Below, in pieces: positions 8,110 to 17,785 of a DNA stretch of 64,000 nt (the stretch's first letter is position 1; each line of letters starts with the position of its first letter). Made by a program: the position numbers and the translations under genes. Under the pieces are notes generated by a model. That model was given only the letters and a program-made list of their open reading frames with translations, had not been told where the DNA came from and ran no database searches. The stretch is from DASUPK01 sp963763955 (GTDB lineage Bacteria > Actinomycetota > Thermoleophilia > Solirubrobacterales > 70-9), in NCBI GenBank assembly GCA_963763955.1, contig CAVXQP010000024.1:78638-142637 (forward strand), read 5' to 3'.

Positions 8110-8565
8110 TCAGTTGTCCGAGCCGTAGCGGTCCCACATATAGAGCTCCATCGCCTCTCGGCAGAGCTCCATGACCCGGGGCGGCGAGAGCCACTCCAAG
8201 ACCAGGTCCAGCGCGCGCTCCTCCGAGATCCCCTCCTCGAAGGCCTCCTCGCCGCGGAAGCCGGCGGCGAGCTTGAGGGCCTCGCGGCGGTTGTCGCCGA
8301 GAGAGTCGAACGCTCCCATCAGGAAGTCGCGGTTGGGCAGCGGCTGGCCGACCTGCATCGACCCGTGCCAGGCCGCGAGCATCGAGATGTCGTGCTCGTC
8401 GAGCTCGGAGATCGCCTTGGCGTAGTGCTCCTGAAGCTCCTCGTCGGGAATCTCATCGACCCAGGCGCGGACCGCCTCGCCGAGGAGCTGGCGGCGGGCC
8501 TCCCGGCCGACCGAGTCTGCAATCGCCCTGATGGCGTCAGCTGGATCTACGAAGCAAAGTGTCAT
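8110..8565 (-). CDS. Hypothetical protein, 151 aa
   Basis: Acidic, helix-rich soluble protein (VRAWVDEIPDEELQEHYAKAI; later RREALKLAAGFRGEEAFEEG) with no motif I can name. It converges with the HAD gene, leaving 9 bp between the stop codons, and has its own upstream region. Codon use is like that of its neighbours. Confidence 0.65.
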   Translation of the reverse strand: MTLCFVDPADAIRAIADSVGREARRQLLGEAVRAWVDEIPDEELQEHYAKAISELDEHDISMLAAWHGSMQVGQPLPNRDFLMGAFDSLGDNRREALKLAAGFRGEEAFEEGISEERALDLVLEWLSPPRVMELCREAMELYMWDRYGSDN

Positions 8566-8674
8566 CTCGGAGCCTCCTGCATCTGATCTGAGGCCAACTT
8601 AGACTCGCCCCCGGCGGAAAAAAACCGGCGTTGGTTTCCGCGCGTTATGCGTGACTCCATGCGTCTTTGACGCC

Positions 8675-8711
8675 TTGGCCGGCGCCGCGACCGCGCCTAT
8701 GCTGGCTCGGA
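8675..8711 (+). promoter_or_regulatory. Promoter giving a leaderless addB transcript
   Basis: TTGGCC (8675-8680), 17 nt, then TATGCT (8698-8703). The expected transcription start coincides with ATG 8711, and no Shine-Dalgarno precedes it. Leaderless mRNAs are common in actinobacteria. Inference from spacing. Confidence 0.45.
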
Positions 8712-11700
8712 TGGCCCTGAATCTGATCGCGGGACCCCCGAATTCGGCGAGAACCGGCGCCGTACTCGACGGATTTCGCGAGAACCTCTCTCGCGACCCC
8801 CTGCTCGTCGTGCCGACGGCGGACGACGCCGAGCGCTTCGAGCGAGAGCTGCTCGAGCAGGGCGTCCTGCTGGGAGGCTCTGTGCTGACCTTCGGCGGCC
8901 TCTTCGGAGAGCTCGCCCGAGCGTATGAGCTCCCCTGGGAATCGGCGATCAGCAGGTCGCAGCGAGCCTGGCTCGCAGGAGCGGCCGTCAGACGGGTCGA
9001 TCCCCGGGGGTTGCGCCGCTCCACCGGACGCCCCGGATTCGCCCCCGCCCTGGCCGATCTGATCGAGGAGCTCCAGTCCGCCGCCGTGGACCCCGAGACA
9101 TTCGACAGGCTCGCAGCGGAGGACAGCGATTACGAGCAGGACCTTGCCCGCCTCTATGCGGCCTGGGCGGAGATCCGCGACGAGCTCGGACTGCCCGACC
9201 GCCACCAGCTGGCGACGTCGGTCGCGACCGCGATCCGCTCCGACGCCGAGGGACGACGCTGGGGGAGCCGCCCGGTCTACCTCTATGGCTTCGACGACCT
9301 CACCGAGGAGCAGCTCGACCTGGTCGGAGTGCTGGCGGTCGTCACTGAGGTGACCGTCGCAGTCACCTACGAGGATCGCCTCGCCCTGCGAGCGCGGGCG
9401 ACGCTGCTCGCCAATCTGAAGGAGCTGGTGCCGGCCGAGCGCCTCGGCTTCGAGCGCTATCTGAAGACCGATCCCGAGGCAACGCCGAACACGGTCCTGC
9501 ATCACCTCGAGCGTGGATTTCTGGAGGCCGGCGCCGAGCGCGTGGAGCCCGGCGATGGCCTCTTTCTGCTGCGCTCAGCCGGCGAGCGCGCCGAGGCGGA
9601 GTTGGTCGGCGGCGAGGTCGCAAAGCTGCTCGCGGACGGCACCCCTCCGGACCAGATCGCAATCGTCCTGCGCAGCCCCGGCCGTTCGGGGCGGCTCTGG
9701 GCCGAGGTGCTCGGTGGGCTCGGCATCCCGGTCGCGGTTGAGGCCTCGATGCCGCTCGCAGCGACGGCCGTCGGCCGCGGGCTGGTGGCGCTGGCCAGGC
9801 TCGCCGGCCCCGGTGCGCTCGCCGAGGACCTCCTGACATTTCTCCGCGTCCCGGGCCGCGCCCGCAGCGGCCAGGTCGACCGTCTCGAGCGCACGATCCG
9901 CCGCAACGGGATCGGCTCGGCGGCCGACGCCGAGGCCGCCTGGGCCCAGTCGGATCGAAATCGCGATCTCTTCGAGCTCACTGACATCCGCGAGGCAGGT
10001 GGCGGCGTCAGCCTGCTCCGTGTAACCGCGCGCCTCGCACGGATGATCGCCGAGTTTCCGATCGAGAGGGAGGCGGAGATCCCCGGGCCGGTCCGGTCGC
10101 TCGAGCTGCGTGCTGCAGCGGCCGCCGAGCAGGCGCTGCTCGAGGTCGCCGAGCTCGACCCGGAGAGCCTCAGCCCCCCGGAACTGGAGGAGATTCTCGG
10201 GACGATCACGGTCCGCCAGCACCAGGGCACAGCGAGCGGCCGTGTTCGAGTGCTCAGCCCCTACCGGTTGCGCGCGCGGCGAGTGGAGCATTTGTTCATC
10301 TGCTCCCTCCAGGACGGCGAGTTCCCGCGGCGAGATCCCGCCTCACCCCTCGTCCCGGAGGACCGCCGCGGGGAGCTCGGCCTGCCGGTCCGCTCCGAGC
10401 CGGAGGACGAGGAGCGCTACCTCTTTGCGATCTGCCTCTCGCGTCCCGAGCTGGGCCTCGCCCTGTCCTGGCGGGAGACGGACGACGAGGGCCACCCGGC
10501 CTCGCGCTCCCCGTTCGTCGACGAGGTCCGCGACCTGCTCGAGCCGCGGCAGCCGGACGATCCGGATGAGCCCGATCCACTGATGGAGACGATCGGCCGC
10601 GAGCGCGGGCCGGGCGACGTGGTGATGACGCCCGCTATCGCCTCCACGCCGGCCGAGCTCGCCCGCACCCTCGCCGCCCGTGGACGGGAGCGGTGGCCGG
10701 AGGCGATGGCGGCGATCGAGCTGCCGGAGCCGGTCAAGGAGGAGATCGCGAACCGGCTCGAGGCTGCGACTGGGGTCACCGAGCCCCGCCGGATCCGCCC
10801 GCGCGATCTGCGCTCAGACACCGTGCTCGCCAGGCTGGGGGAGATCGAGGCCTTCGGCGGTACGACGCTGGAGGAATACGCGCTCTGCTCCTACCGCTGG
10901 CTGATCGGCCACGAGCTCAGGCCGCAGCGGCTTGACCCGGCCGATGAGCCGCTGGTTCTCGGCGGCCTCGCCCATCGCGCCCTCGAGGACCTCTACAAGG
11001 AGCGGCCCGGCGGCACGGCGCGACCAACCCCCAAGACGCTCGCTGCGTGGAGGCGCCGGGCCCGCGAGCTCGTGGAGCAGCAGGCCGAAAAGTCCGGCCT
11101 CCCGGCGGCGAACCCGGTGGCTATCGCGCAGATCCGGCGGGTGGAGGGCCTCATTTCCGCGTTCCTCTCCGACGAGGCGGCGAGCGAGCGAGTGCTGCTG
11201 CCCGAACCCGAGTTGATCGAGGCCCACTTCGACGATGAGGATGGGACGCGTCCTGCTCTCGAGCTCGACGGCTTCAAGCTGCACGGCTCGATCGACAGGG
11301 TCGACGTGGCCGACACCCCCAATGGCCGGGTCGGCCTGGTCAACGACTACAAGCTCTCGCGCGAGGTCACCAAAGGGGCAGATCTCGAGGACGACGGCAA
11401 GCTGCAACTTCAGCTCTACGCGCTGGCGCTGAGGAAGCTCTGGGGGATCGAGCCGGTCGGCGGCGTCTACATCCCACTGCGCGGCACCACCGAGAGCGGC
11501 CGGCGTCCACGCGGCTTCCTCAACAAGGACGCGCCCGATGACCTGGCCGGTGTGGAGATCATCGGCGACGACGGGCTGGAGGGCGAAGAGTTCGAGGCGA
11601 CACTCGAGCGAGCGGCTGCCCGCGGCTCGGAGATCGCTCGCCAGATCACCGAAGGGCGGGTCCGTCGCGATCCCACGGGCGGCCAGTGCCCGCCCTTCTG

Positions 11701-11779
11701 CCACTGGCAGACCATCTGCCGCAAGGAGCGCGGCATGGGCGACACCGAGGAGACCGAGGAAGAGGACGAGGAGCGGTGA
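8711..11779 (+). CDS. addB: AddB-like subunit of the double-strand-break repair nuclease
   Basis: About 1022 residues. With AddA it would process DNA double-strand ends for recombination in the cytoplasm. The N-terminal half is a degenerate UvrD-like helicase fold (LLVVPTADDAERFEREL; later ALSWRETDDEGHPASRSPF) and the C-terminal third is a PD-(D/E)XK nuclease (LHGSIDRVD, then NDYKLS). Four Cys for the AddB Fe-S cluster are present: one in EEYALCSYRW, three in GGQCPPFCHWQTICRKE. ATG 8711 fits the promoter; ATG 8699 would add four residues. Its stop overlaps the GTG of addA. Confidence 0.87.
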   Translation: MALNLIAGPPNSARTGAVLDGFRENLSRDPLLVVPTADDAERFERELLEQGVLLGGSVLTFGGLFGELARAYELPWESAISRSQRAWLAGAAVRRVDPRGLRRSTGRPGFAPALADLIEELQSAAVDPETFDRLAAEDSDYEQDLARLYAAWAEIRDELGLPDRHQLATSVATAIRSDAEGRRWGSRPVYLYGFDDLTEEQLDLVGVLAVVTEVTVAVTYEDRLALRARATLLANLKELVPAERLGFERYLKTDPEATPNTVLHHLERGFLEAGAERVEPGDGLFLLRSAGERAEAELVGGEVAKLLADGTPPDQIAIVLRSPGRSGRLWAEVLGGLGIPVAVEASMPLAATAVGRGLVALARLAGPGALAEDLLTFLRVPGRARSGQVDRLERTIRRNGIGSAADAEAAWAQSDRNRDLFELTDIREAGGGVSLLRVTARLARMIAEFPIEREAEIPGPVRSLELRAAAAAEQALLEVAELDPESLSPPELEEILGTITVRQHQGTASGRVRVLSPYRLRARRVEHLFICSLQDGEFPRRDPASPLVPEDRRGELGLPVRSEPEDEERYLFAICLSRPELGLALSWRETDDEGHPASRSPFVDEVRDLLEPRQPDDPDEPDPLMETIGRERGPGDVVMTPAIASTPAELARTLAARGRERWPEAMAAIELPEPVKEEIANRLEAATGVTEPRRIRPRDLRSDTVLARLGEIEAFGGTTLEEYALCSYRWLIGHELRPQRLDPADEPLVLGGLAHRALEDLYKERPGGTARPTPKTLAAWRRRARELVEQQAEKSGLPAANPVAIAQIRRVEGLISAFLSDEAASERVLLPEPELIEAHFDDEDGTRPALELDGFKLHGSIDRVDVADTPNGRVGLVNDYKLSREVTKGADLEDDGKLQLQLYALALRKLWGIEPVGGVYIPLRGTTESGRRPRGFLNKDAPDDLAGVEIIGDDGLEGEEFEATLERAAARGSEIARQITEGRVRRDPTGGQCPPFCHWQTICRKERGMGDTEETEEEDEER

Positions 11780-14700
11780 ACGTGCTCACCCCTGAGCAGG
11801 CGCTGGCGGTGGGCCGGCGCGACATCGACGTCTTCTGCGAGGCGGGCGCCGGGACCGGTAAGACGAGCGTTCTGGTCGGGCGCTTCCTGGCGTCCGTATC
11901 CGAGGACGAAGTCGGGATGGGCGACATCCTCGCCTTCACCTTCACCGAGCGCGCCGCCGACCAGCTCCGCGGGCGAGTGCGCGGAGGTCTCCACGCGCGG
12001 GCTCGCGAGGCAGGAGCCGCGGGCGACGAGGGGCGGCGCCTGCAGCTCGAGCGCCTCGCCCGGGACACCGAGGCGGCGTGGATCTCGACGATTCACGGCT
12101 TCTGCCGGCGACTGCTGGCGGCGCATCCCGTCGCGGCCGGGATCGATCCTCGCTTCCGGGTCCTGAACGAGGGCGAGTCCTCCCGCCTGCGCAGCCGCGC
12201 CTTCTGGGCGGCGCTCGATGCACTGCTCTCGGAAGGAGACCCCGACGCAACCAGCCGCATCGTGGCGGCGCTTACTCCCAGGGGGCTGCGCTCGATCGTG
12301 ATCAGCGCCCACGATGAGCTGCGCAGTCGCGGCGAGGAGGCACAGCTGCCACAGGCGCCCGCCGTCGACCCTGCCGCGGCGGTTACCGAGCTCGGCGAGG
12401 CGGCCGCCGAGGCGCTCGAGGAGTGCGATGGCGCAACCGGCAAGTCGGCTCCGGACATGCTCGAGCGACTCGGCCGTGCCCGGGAGCTCGCCGACCGAGC
12501 CGCGGGCGGCGAGCCGCCGGAGCTGGACGACGTGATCCCACTCGAGCTCAAGTCGGGCGCCAAGCCCTTCTCCGGGGCGTGCTGCGAGCGCTACCGGGCA
12601 GCCTGGGCCGCGTCCCGCAAAGCCCTCGCCCAGGCCGAGATGGCGGATTCCTACGAGCTGATCCGCGAGCTTCTGACCGCCTACAACACCGAGTACGAAC
12701 GGCTCAAGTCAATTCGCTCGGGGCTCGACTTCGAGGACCTCCAGCTTCGCGCCCGCGACCTGCTTCGTGACAACGAGGTTATCCGCGCCCGTTACCGCGA
12801 CCGGTTTCGGCATCTGCTGGTCGACGAGTTCCAGGACACGAATCAAGTCCAGCTCGAGCTGATCCGGCTCCTCCAGGGGCCCGAGACCCGGCTCTTCTGC
12901 GTCGGCGACGAGCTCCAGTCCATCTACGGATTCCGACATGCCGACCTGGCCGTCTTCCGACGCGAACGGAAGCGTTTCCGAGAGATGAGGGACGCCGGGC
13001 AGGTCATGCCCCTGACGGGAAACTTCCGGGCCCTGCCCGAGGTGCTGGGAGCGGTCGACGCGATCGGCGAAGCCCTGATCGAGCGCTTCGAGCCGCTCAC
13101 CGTTGGCGCGGAGCCTGACCCGGACGCGGGCTCCCCCACCTCGCCAGCGGTCGAGCTGATGCTGATCGCCAGCGACAAGAAGGAGAACGACTGGTCGGCG
13201 GACGAGGTTGCCCTGGAGCTCGACGAGGACGAGCCGGCACCCGCGCACAGGATCGCCGAGGCGCGTCTACTGGCCTCGCGGCTGGCGGCGCTGCAAGACG
13301 AAGGGGTGGCACGGAGGGAGATGGTGGTGCTGCTCCGCTCCTACACCTGGGTCGACACCTACGAGCGGGCCCTGGCCGATGCCGGGCTCGAGCCATACGT
13401 GATCGGCGGCCGCGGCTATTGGTCCCAGCAGCAGGTCGAGGACATGCTGATCCTGCTCGGCGTGATCGCGAACCCCCTCGACGACGAGGCGCTGCTCGGG
13501 GCGCTCGCCTCCCCCGCGTGCGCAGTCACCCCCGACACGCTCTGGCTGCTGCGCCGGGTCGCCCTCGGCCGGCGCGAGCGCGGCTTCTCGACCCGCCTTT
13601 GGCCTGCGCTGCGCGAGGTCGTTGCCGGTGAGGTGCCAGCCGAGGGGGATGGGCAGAGCTGGGCCGAGGCCATCGGCGAGGACGAGACCGAGAGGCTGCG
13701 CCGCTTCGTCGAGCAGATCGAGCCGCTTCGTAGCGATGCCCCGCTGCTCGGCCTGGAGGGCACGATCCGAGCGGTCTGCGAGCGCCTGGGCTATGACCTC
13801 GCCACTCTGATGCGTCCCGGCGGCGAGGCGCGCTGGGCCAACGTCCGCAAGCTCATGCGGCTGGCGCGCGAATACGAGTCGAACGAGGGTGCCGACCTGC
13901 GCGGATTCCTCGAGTACGCGGGCGAAGAGACCGTCCGGGCGGGCGAGGGTGAGGCGCCGACTGCGGCCGAGGAGCACGACGGCGTGCGGATCATGACCGT
14001 GCACGGCGCCAAGGGCCTGGAGTTCGAGGCGGTCGCCGTGCCCGAGCTGGGTCGGCGCGTACTGGCGGGGTTCCCGCCGGCCATCCGGATCGGAACGACC
14101 GAGCCCTCCGAGGAGCCGGATGGAGACGCCCCCTCCCCGCTCCGGGTCGGCCTGCGACTCGCTCGGCTCGGCCGGCCGTCCGAACGGCTCTATGACCTGG
14201 ACGAGCTCGAGGACCGTGCCAAGCTCGAGGAGGCGGCGGAGGAGCTTCGCCTTGCCCATGTGGCCTTCACGCGCGCCAGGTGCAGACTGATCCTGAGCGG
14301 CACGTACAACCCCGGGAGGGACCCTGCGAGCAGCCTCCTGCCGGGCTCGCCGGTGACCGAGCGGCTGATTCATGGTCTCCACGAGGGACCGCTCGGCGCA
14401 CTGCTGGCGCTGGAGAAGACCTGGGAGGGCGAGATCGAGGTGCCGGCGCCGGAGCCGCGGCCGGGTCTCGACGCGAGCTTCAACCCGGTGCGAATCGCGG
14501 TCTCTATCACCTTCCCGGCCGAGGGTGCGGGGGCCGCGCTGGCACCGAGCGGGATCGCGGAGGCCGCCCCGCAGACACCCACCGAGTCGATTGCGCCTCC
14601 CCTCCTCGACCTCGCCGTCGAATCGGTCTCGAGCGCCCGGCTCTCCTACTCGGCGCTGTCGGCGTATGCGGCGTGCGGGTACCGCTTCCTGGTCGAACGG

Positions 14701-15522
14701 GAGCTCGGACTCGCCGCTCGGCAGCCCGGCGCGGGACTGCCCGCGGCGGCATCGCTCGACGAAGGCGAGGCCGACCCCGGAGACGTGCCGGCACGGGAGG
14801 CCCGGTTCGGGTTCGGGAACGCGATCCATGGCCTGCTGGAGTGGAGTGCGCGCAACCGCTGGCGCCACCCGGATGCCGAGCGCATCCGCCGGCATCTTCG
14901 AAATACCGGCCTGCCGGGAAGTGACGAGGAGCTCGAGCGCGCGGAGACCGCCCTCGCGGGATGGCTCGAGTCGCCGCTCTGCCGTGAGCTCGGTGGGAGC
15001 GGCGTCGGCGTGCGACCGGAGGAGCCCTTCCTGCTGCCGATCGAGGGTGCGGTGATCCGCGGCTCCATCGACCTGCTGGCACGTGATCCGGACCATCCCC
15101 CGCTGATCGTCGACTACAAGACCGACCGACTCGATCGCGACCCCGCCGAGTTGATCGATCGCTATTCGGTCCAACGCGACATCTACGCGCTCGCCGCCTC
15201 CGGAGGCGGGCCGGTCCGGACCGCCTATGTGTTTCTCGAGCGGCCGCTCGAACCGGTGGAGATGGAATACCGGGAGGCGGACCTCGATCGGGCGCGCGAT
15301 CACGTGATCGACCTGCTCGAGGGAATCGCCGCTGGGCGCTTCGAGGTCACCAGGAGACCGCACCGGGCGCTCTGCGCGGACTGTCCGGCGCGGGAGCGGC
15401 TCTGCAGCCACGACACCGCCGCCCAGATGCGGGAGGACCCTGATCCGCCGATCGAGCCAGCGCGTCAGGAGCCGCCGGTCGAGACCGGGGAGCCGCAGCT
15501 AAGCCTGCTGGAGGGCTCGTGA
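11776..15522 (+). CDS. addA: AddA-like UvrD helicase/exonuclease
   Basis: About 1248 residues. SF1 helicase motifs in order: Walker A GAGTGKT (near residue 29), TFTERAAD, motif II LLVDEFQDTNQ, motif III GDELQSIYGFRHAD, motif IV GNFRALPEV, motif V MTVHGAKGLEFEAV, motif VI VAFTRARCRLI. The C-terminal PD-(D/E)XK nuclease shows GSIDLLARD and IVDYKTDRLDRD. It unwinds and degrades broken DNA ends with AddB. GTG 11776 overlaps the addB stop (GTGA), and GTG 11782 is an alternative. Length matches AddA. Confidence 0.9.
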   Translation: MNVLTPEQALAVGRRDIDVFCEAGAGTGKTSVLVGRFLASVSEDEVGMGDILAFTFTERAADQLRGRVRGGLHARAREAGAAGDEGRRLQLERLARDTEAAWISTIHGFCRRLLAAHPVAAGIDPRFRVLNEGESSRLRSRAFWAALDALLSEGDPDATSRIVAALTPRGLRSIVISAHDELRSRGEEAQLPQAPAVDPAAAVTELGEAAAEALEECDGATGKSAPDMLERLGRARELADRAAGGEPPELDDVIPLELKSGAKPFSGACCERYRAAWAASRKALAQAEMADSYELIRELLTAYNTEYERLKSIRSGLDFEDLQLRARDLLRDNEVIRARYRDRFRHLLVDEFQDTNQVQLELIRLLQGPETRLFCVGDELQSIYGFRHADLAVFRRERKRFREMRDAGQVMPLTGNFRALPEVLGAVDAIGEALIERFEPLTVGAEPDPDAGSPTSPAVELMLIASDKKENDWSADEVALELDEDEPAPAHRIAEARLLASRLAALQDEGVARREMVVLLRSYTWVDTYERALADAGLEPYVIGGRGYWSQQQVEDMLILLGVIANPLDDEALLGALASPACAVTPDTLWLLRRVALGRRERGFSTRLWPALREVVAGEVPAEGDGQSWAEAIGEDETERLRRFVEQIEPLRSDAPLLGLEGTIRAVCERLGYDLATLMRPGGEARWANVRKLMRLAREYESNEGADLRGFLEYAGEETVRAGEGEAPTAAEEHDGVRIMTVHGAKGLEFEAVAVPELGRRVLAGFPPAIRIGTTEPSEEPDGDAPSPLRVGLRLARLGRPSERLYDLDELEDRAKLEEAAEELRLAHVAFTRARCRLILSGTYNPGRDPASSLLPGSPVTERLIHGLHEGPLGALLALEKTWEGEIEVPAPEPRPGLDASFNPVRIAVSITFPAEGAGAALAPSGIAEAAPQTPTESIAPPLLDLAVESVSSARLSYSALSAYAACGYRFLVERELGLAARQPGAGLPAAASLDEGEADPGDVPAREARFGFGNAIHGLLEWSARNRWRHPDAERIRRHLRNTGLPGSDEELERAETALAGWLESPLCRELGGSGVGVRPEEPFLLPIEGAVIRGSIDLLARDPDHPPLIVDYKTDRLDRDPAELIDRYSVQRDIYALAASGGGPVRTAYVFLERPLEPVEMEYREADLDRARDHVIDLLEGIAAGRFEVTRRPHRALCADCPARERLCSHDTAAQMREDPDPPIEPARQEPPVETGEPQLSLLEGS

Positions 15523-16100
15523 GTGGGGGCCGGCTCGGCCTCTTCGGCTACGGCTCATTGGTGCTCCACGAGAGCGCCTCGATGACCCTCGGCCGCCCGG
15601 CCGGCGAGCTCCGACCCGCGCGCCTGCACGACTGGAAGCGGCGCTTCTCCCAGCGCCGGGACAACCTGACGTGCGAGAAGACCTTCGAGCGCACCGGGGG
15701 CTGGCGCCCGGAGTGGATCCTCGGCCTCAACGTCGAGAACGGCGACGATGACGCCGGGCCCGTCAACGGAGTCGTGATCGAATTGAGCGAGGCCGAGCTC
15801 GACCGTCTCGACATCCGCGAGATCCGCTACGACCGGGTCGACGTCACCGGCTCGGTCGAGGGCGAGGATCTGCCGGAGCGGATCGTCACCTACACGGCGA
15901 AGCCGTTCCATTTCGCCCCGGAGCCTCCCGAGGACTCGATCATCCTGGCGACCTACGCCGCTGCGGTTGAGCGGGGATTCCTTGGACTGGGGAAAGCGGA
16001 GCTGGACCATTACCTGGCGACGACTCCGTATCCAGTCGAGCGGGTCGAGGCCAAGCTGGTCGTCGACCGGATCCCCACAGGCAATCCCAGGGACTGGTAG
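15519..16100 (+). CDS. Gamma-glutamylcyclotransferase-fold protein
   Basis: 193 residues of the GGCT/AIG2-like superfamily: the signature FGYGSLV at the N-terminus, then VNGVVIELSEAELDRLDIRE, which carries the conserved acidic residue region. Members cleave gamma-glutamyl compounds or act on modified amines. Substrate here is unknown. The GTG start overlaps the addA stop, so it rides on the addBA transcript, though no functional link is evident. A hairpin 18 bp after its stop probably ends the operon. Confidence 0.8.
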   Translation: MSGGRLGLFGYGSLVLHESASMTLGRPAGELRPARLHDWKRRFSQRRDNLTCEKTFERTGGWRPEWILGLNVENGDDDAGPVNGVVIELSEAELDRLDIREIRYDRVDVTGSVEGEDLPERIVTYTAKPFHFAPEPPEDSIILATYAAAVERGFLGLGKAELDHYLATTPYPVERVEAKLVVDRIPTGNPRDW

Positions 16101-16118
16101 GCGAGGTTTGGCGAGTTA

Positions 16119-16135
16119 CCCGTCTATATGACGGG
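16119..16135. terminator. Hairpin between convergent operons
   Basis: CCCGTC-TATAT-GACGGG, a perfect 6-bp stem with a 5-nt loop, lies between the stop of the addBA operon (16100) and the convergent HxlR gene (16154). A-rich sequence follows on the plus strand (GGAAAG) but no true U-tract. Probably a bidirectional terminator. Confidence 0.5.
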
Positions 16136-16153
16136 AAAGTCGACAACCGTCGG

Positions 16154-16507
16154 TCAGGCCCGATGCCAGCGGCGAGCCCATTCCCTGAGCTCGCCCATCA
16201 CCGGCTCGAGGGAGTGGCCCTTGGCGGTGAGCTCGTAGCTCACCCGGACGCGGGTGCCCGGCTGCACCTCGCGCTGGACGAAGCCGGCCTTCTCGAGCTC
16301 CTTGAGCCGGCAAGAGAGCAGGCGGTCGGACATGCCCGGAACGGCCTCCTTGAGCTCGGCGAAGTGGAGGGGCCCATCGGTGAGCGCGTAAAGGATGGCC
16401 CCCGCCCAGCGGCGCCCGATCAACTCGACGGCACCGTGGTAGTGCCGACACACTTGTTTTGGCTTGGCCGCCCCCCTGGATGCGCCGACGCCGGACTGCG
16501 TTCTCAC
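16154..16507 (-). CDS. HxlR-family winged-helix regulator
   Basis: 117 residues with the HxlR signature: CRHYHGAVELIGRRWAGAIL at the N-terminus with the conserved redox-capable Cys, LHFAELKEAVPGMSDRLLSCRLKELEKAG as recognition region, and VSYELTAKGHSLEPVM. Dimeric DNA-binding protein that typically senses redox or aldehyde stress. It has no obvious adjacent target; the MarP-like gene lies upstream on the same strand. Confidence 0.88.
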   Translation of the reverse strand: MRTQSGVGASRGAAKPKQVCRHYHGAVELIGRRWAGAILYALTDGPLHFAELKEAVPGMSDRLLSCRLKELEKAGFVQREVQPGTRVRVSYELTAKGHSLEPVMGELREWARRWHRA

Positions 16508-16582
16508 CTCGTTTCAAGCTTACCGATCGTAAGGGCCGGCCAAACCTGAATCGGGTGGCGCCGTGGGCGCCCTCTCGCCCAT

Positions 16583-17743
16583 TCAGCGAGTGCACGGCCC
16601 CGTACCTACGGGCCCGCTGGAATCGCTCAGGGCGCGCTCAACGACGTCATTCGGAACCGCGTAGCCGCCCGGCTTGCCCTGCGTGGTGGCGGCGAACACG
16701 GTCCCCATCACCTGGCCGTTTTCGTCGACGATCGGCCCTCCCGAGTTGCCGCTGTGCACCTCTCCGCGGAGCGCGGTCAGCTCGCGGGTGATCGGGCCGC
16801 GCCCATAGGAGTCCTGGGTGAACACCGGCCCCGTCGCGCCGATGCGGGCGGGGGTGATCGCGAACGGCCCGTTCTCCGGATAGCCGAGCACGGCGCCCGG
16901 CGTGCCGCTCCGCACGTCCGGGGAGAGCGACAGGGTACTCCCCGCCAAGCCGTCCACCCGGAGCAGCGCCAGGTCGTTCTCGGGGTCGTAGTGGACCGGC
17001 GTCGCGTCCAGGGAGCCGCTCGAACCGGCCGGCGTGACCGTGGTGTCGCTTTCCCCCGCAACGACGTGCGCGTTGGTGACCACCAGGCCCGGCGCCGCGA
17101 TCCAGCCCGATCCCTCGACGCCGAGGCCGCAGGCGGTTCCGAGCACCCGGACGACGCCGGCAGTGGCGGCCTGGACGTCCGGGTCGCGAGCGATCTTCGA
17201 ATCGGGCGCTGCTACGTCCGGGCTCGGCCCCTGGACAGCGACGCGCGGATCGATCCGGTGGAGCGCATTGATCAGGGAGCTCGAAGGGGGAAACGCATTG
17301 TTGAGCGCCCGCAGGATCGAGGAGCGCTGCACCGCTGTACGCAGCCCCTGCGCGCCGGGGGCGTTCAGCGCCACGGCCCCGAAGAGCCAGGCGAGGCCGA
17401 GCGCGAGCGCCACCAGGAGCACCGCGCCGCCCGAGGACTCGGCGATCGCGATCCCGCGCCGGCGCCCGGCCTGGCCGAGGACGCGTCGCCGGACGGCGAT
17501 CGCGACTCCCTCCAGCGACACGGCCACGATCCCGCCGATCAGCAGCGCGCCCGCGAGGGCGATGGCCGGCGCGTAGGGAGAGTGCGAGCCGTCGGGCAGG
17601 AGCGCGGGGCCGAGGCGGCTGCCGACGAAGGCGCCGATCGCGAAGCCCCCGAGGCTGAGCACGCCCACGATCAGGCCCTGCTGGTACCCCCAGAACGCCA
17701 TCGCCAGGGCGAAGGCGACGATCACCCAATCGAGGCCGGTCAC
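16583..17743 (-). CDS. MarP-like membrane-anchored serine protease
   Basis: 386 residues: four hydrophobic segments at the N-terminus (CvpA-like; IVAFALAMAFWGYQQGLIVG onward), a linker, and a trypsin-like protease domain facing the exterior. The catalytic triad is visible: His in VTNAHVV, Asp in ENDLALL, Ser in GNSGGPI. This architecture matches mycobacterial MarP, needed for acid and oxidative stress resistance via cell-wall hydrolase processing. It is divergent from the penicillin-binding protein gene, 42 bp apart, which fits a joint role in the envelope. Confidence 0.88.
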   Translation of the reverse strand: MTGLDWVIVAFALAMAFWGYQQGLIVGVLSLGGFAIGAFVGSRLGPALLPDGSHSPYAPAIALAGALLIGGIVAVSLEGVAIAVRRRVLGQAGRRRGIAIAESSGGAVLLVALALGLAWLFGAVALNAPGAQGLRTAVQRSSILRALNNAFPPSSSLINALHRIDPRVAVQGPSPDVAAPDSKIARDPDVQAATAGVVRVLGTACGLGVEGSGWIAAPGLVVTNAHVVAGESDTTVTPAGSSGSLDATPVHYDPENDLALLRVDGLAGSTLSLSPDVRSGTPGAVLGYPENGPFAITPARIGATGPVFTQDSYGRGPITRELTALRGEVHSGNSGGPIVDENGQVMGTVFAATTQGKPGGYAVPNDVVERALSDSSGPVGTGPCTR

Positions 17744-17785
17744 GGTTTCCCGAATACAAGCGCACGAGCCACTACCTTTGCCGAC

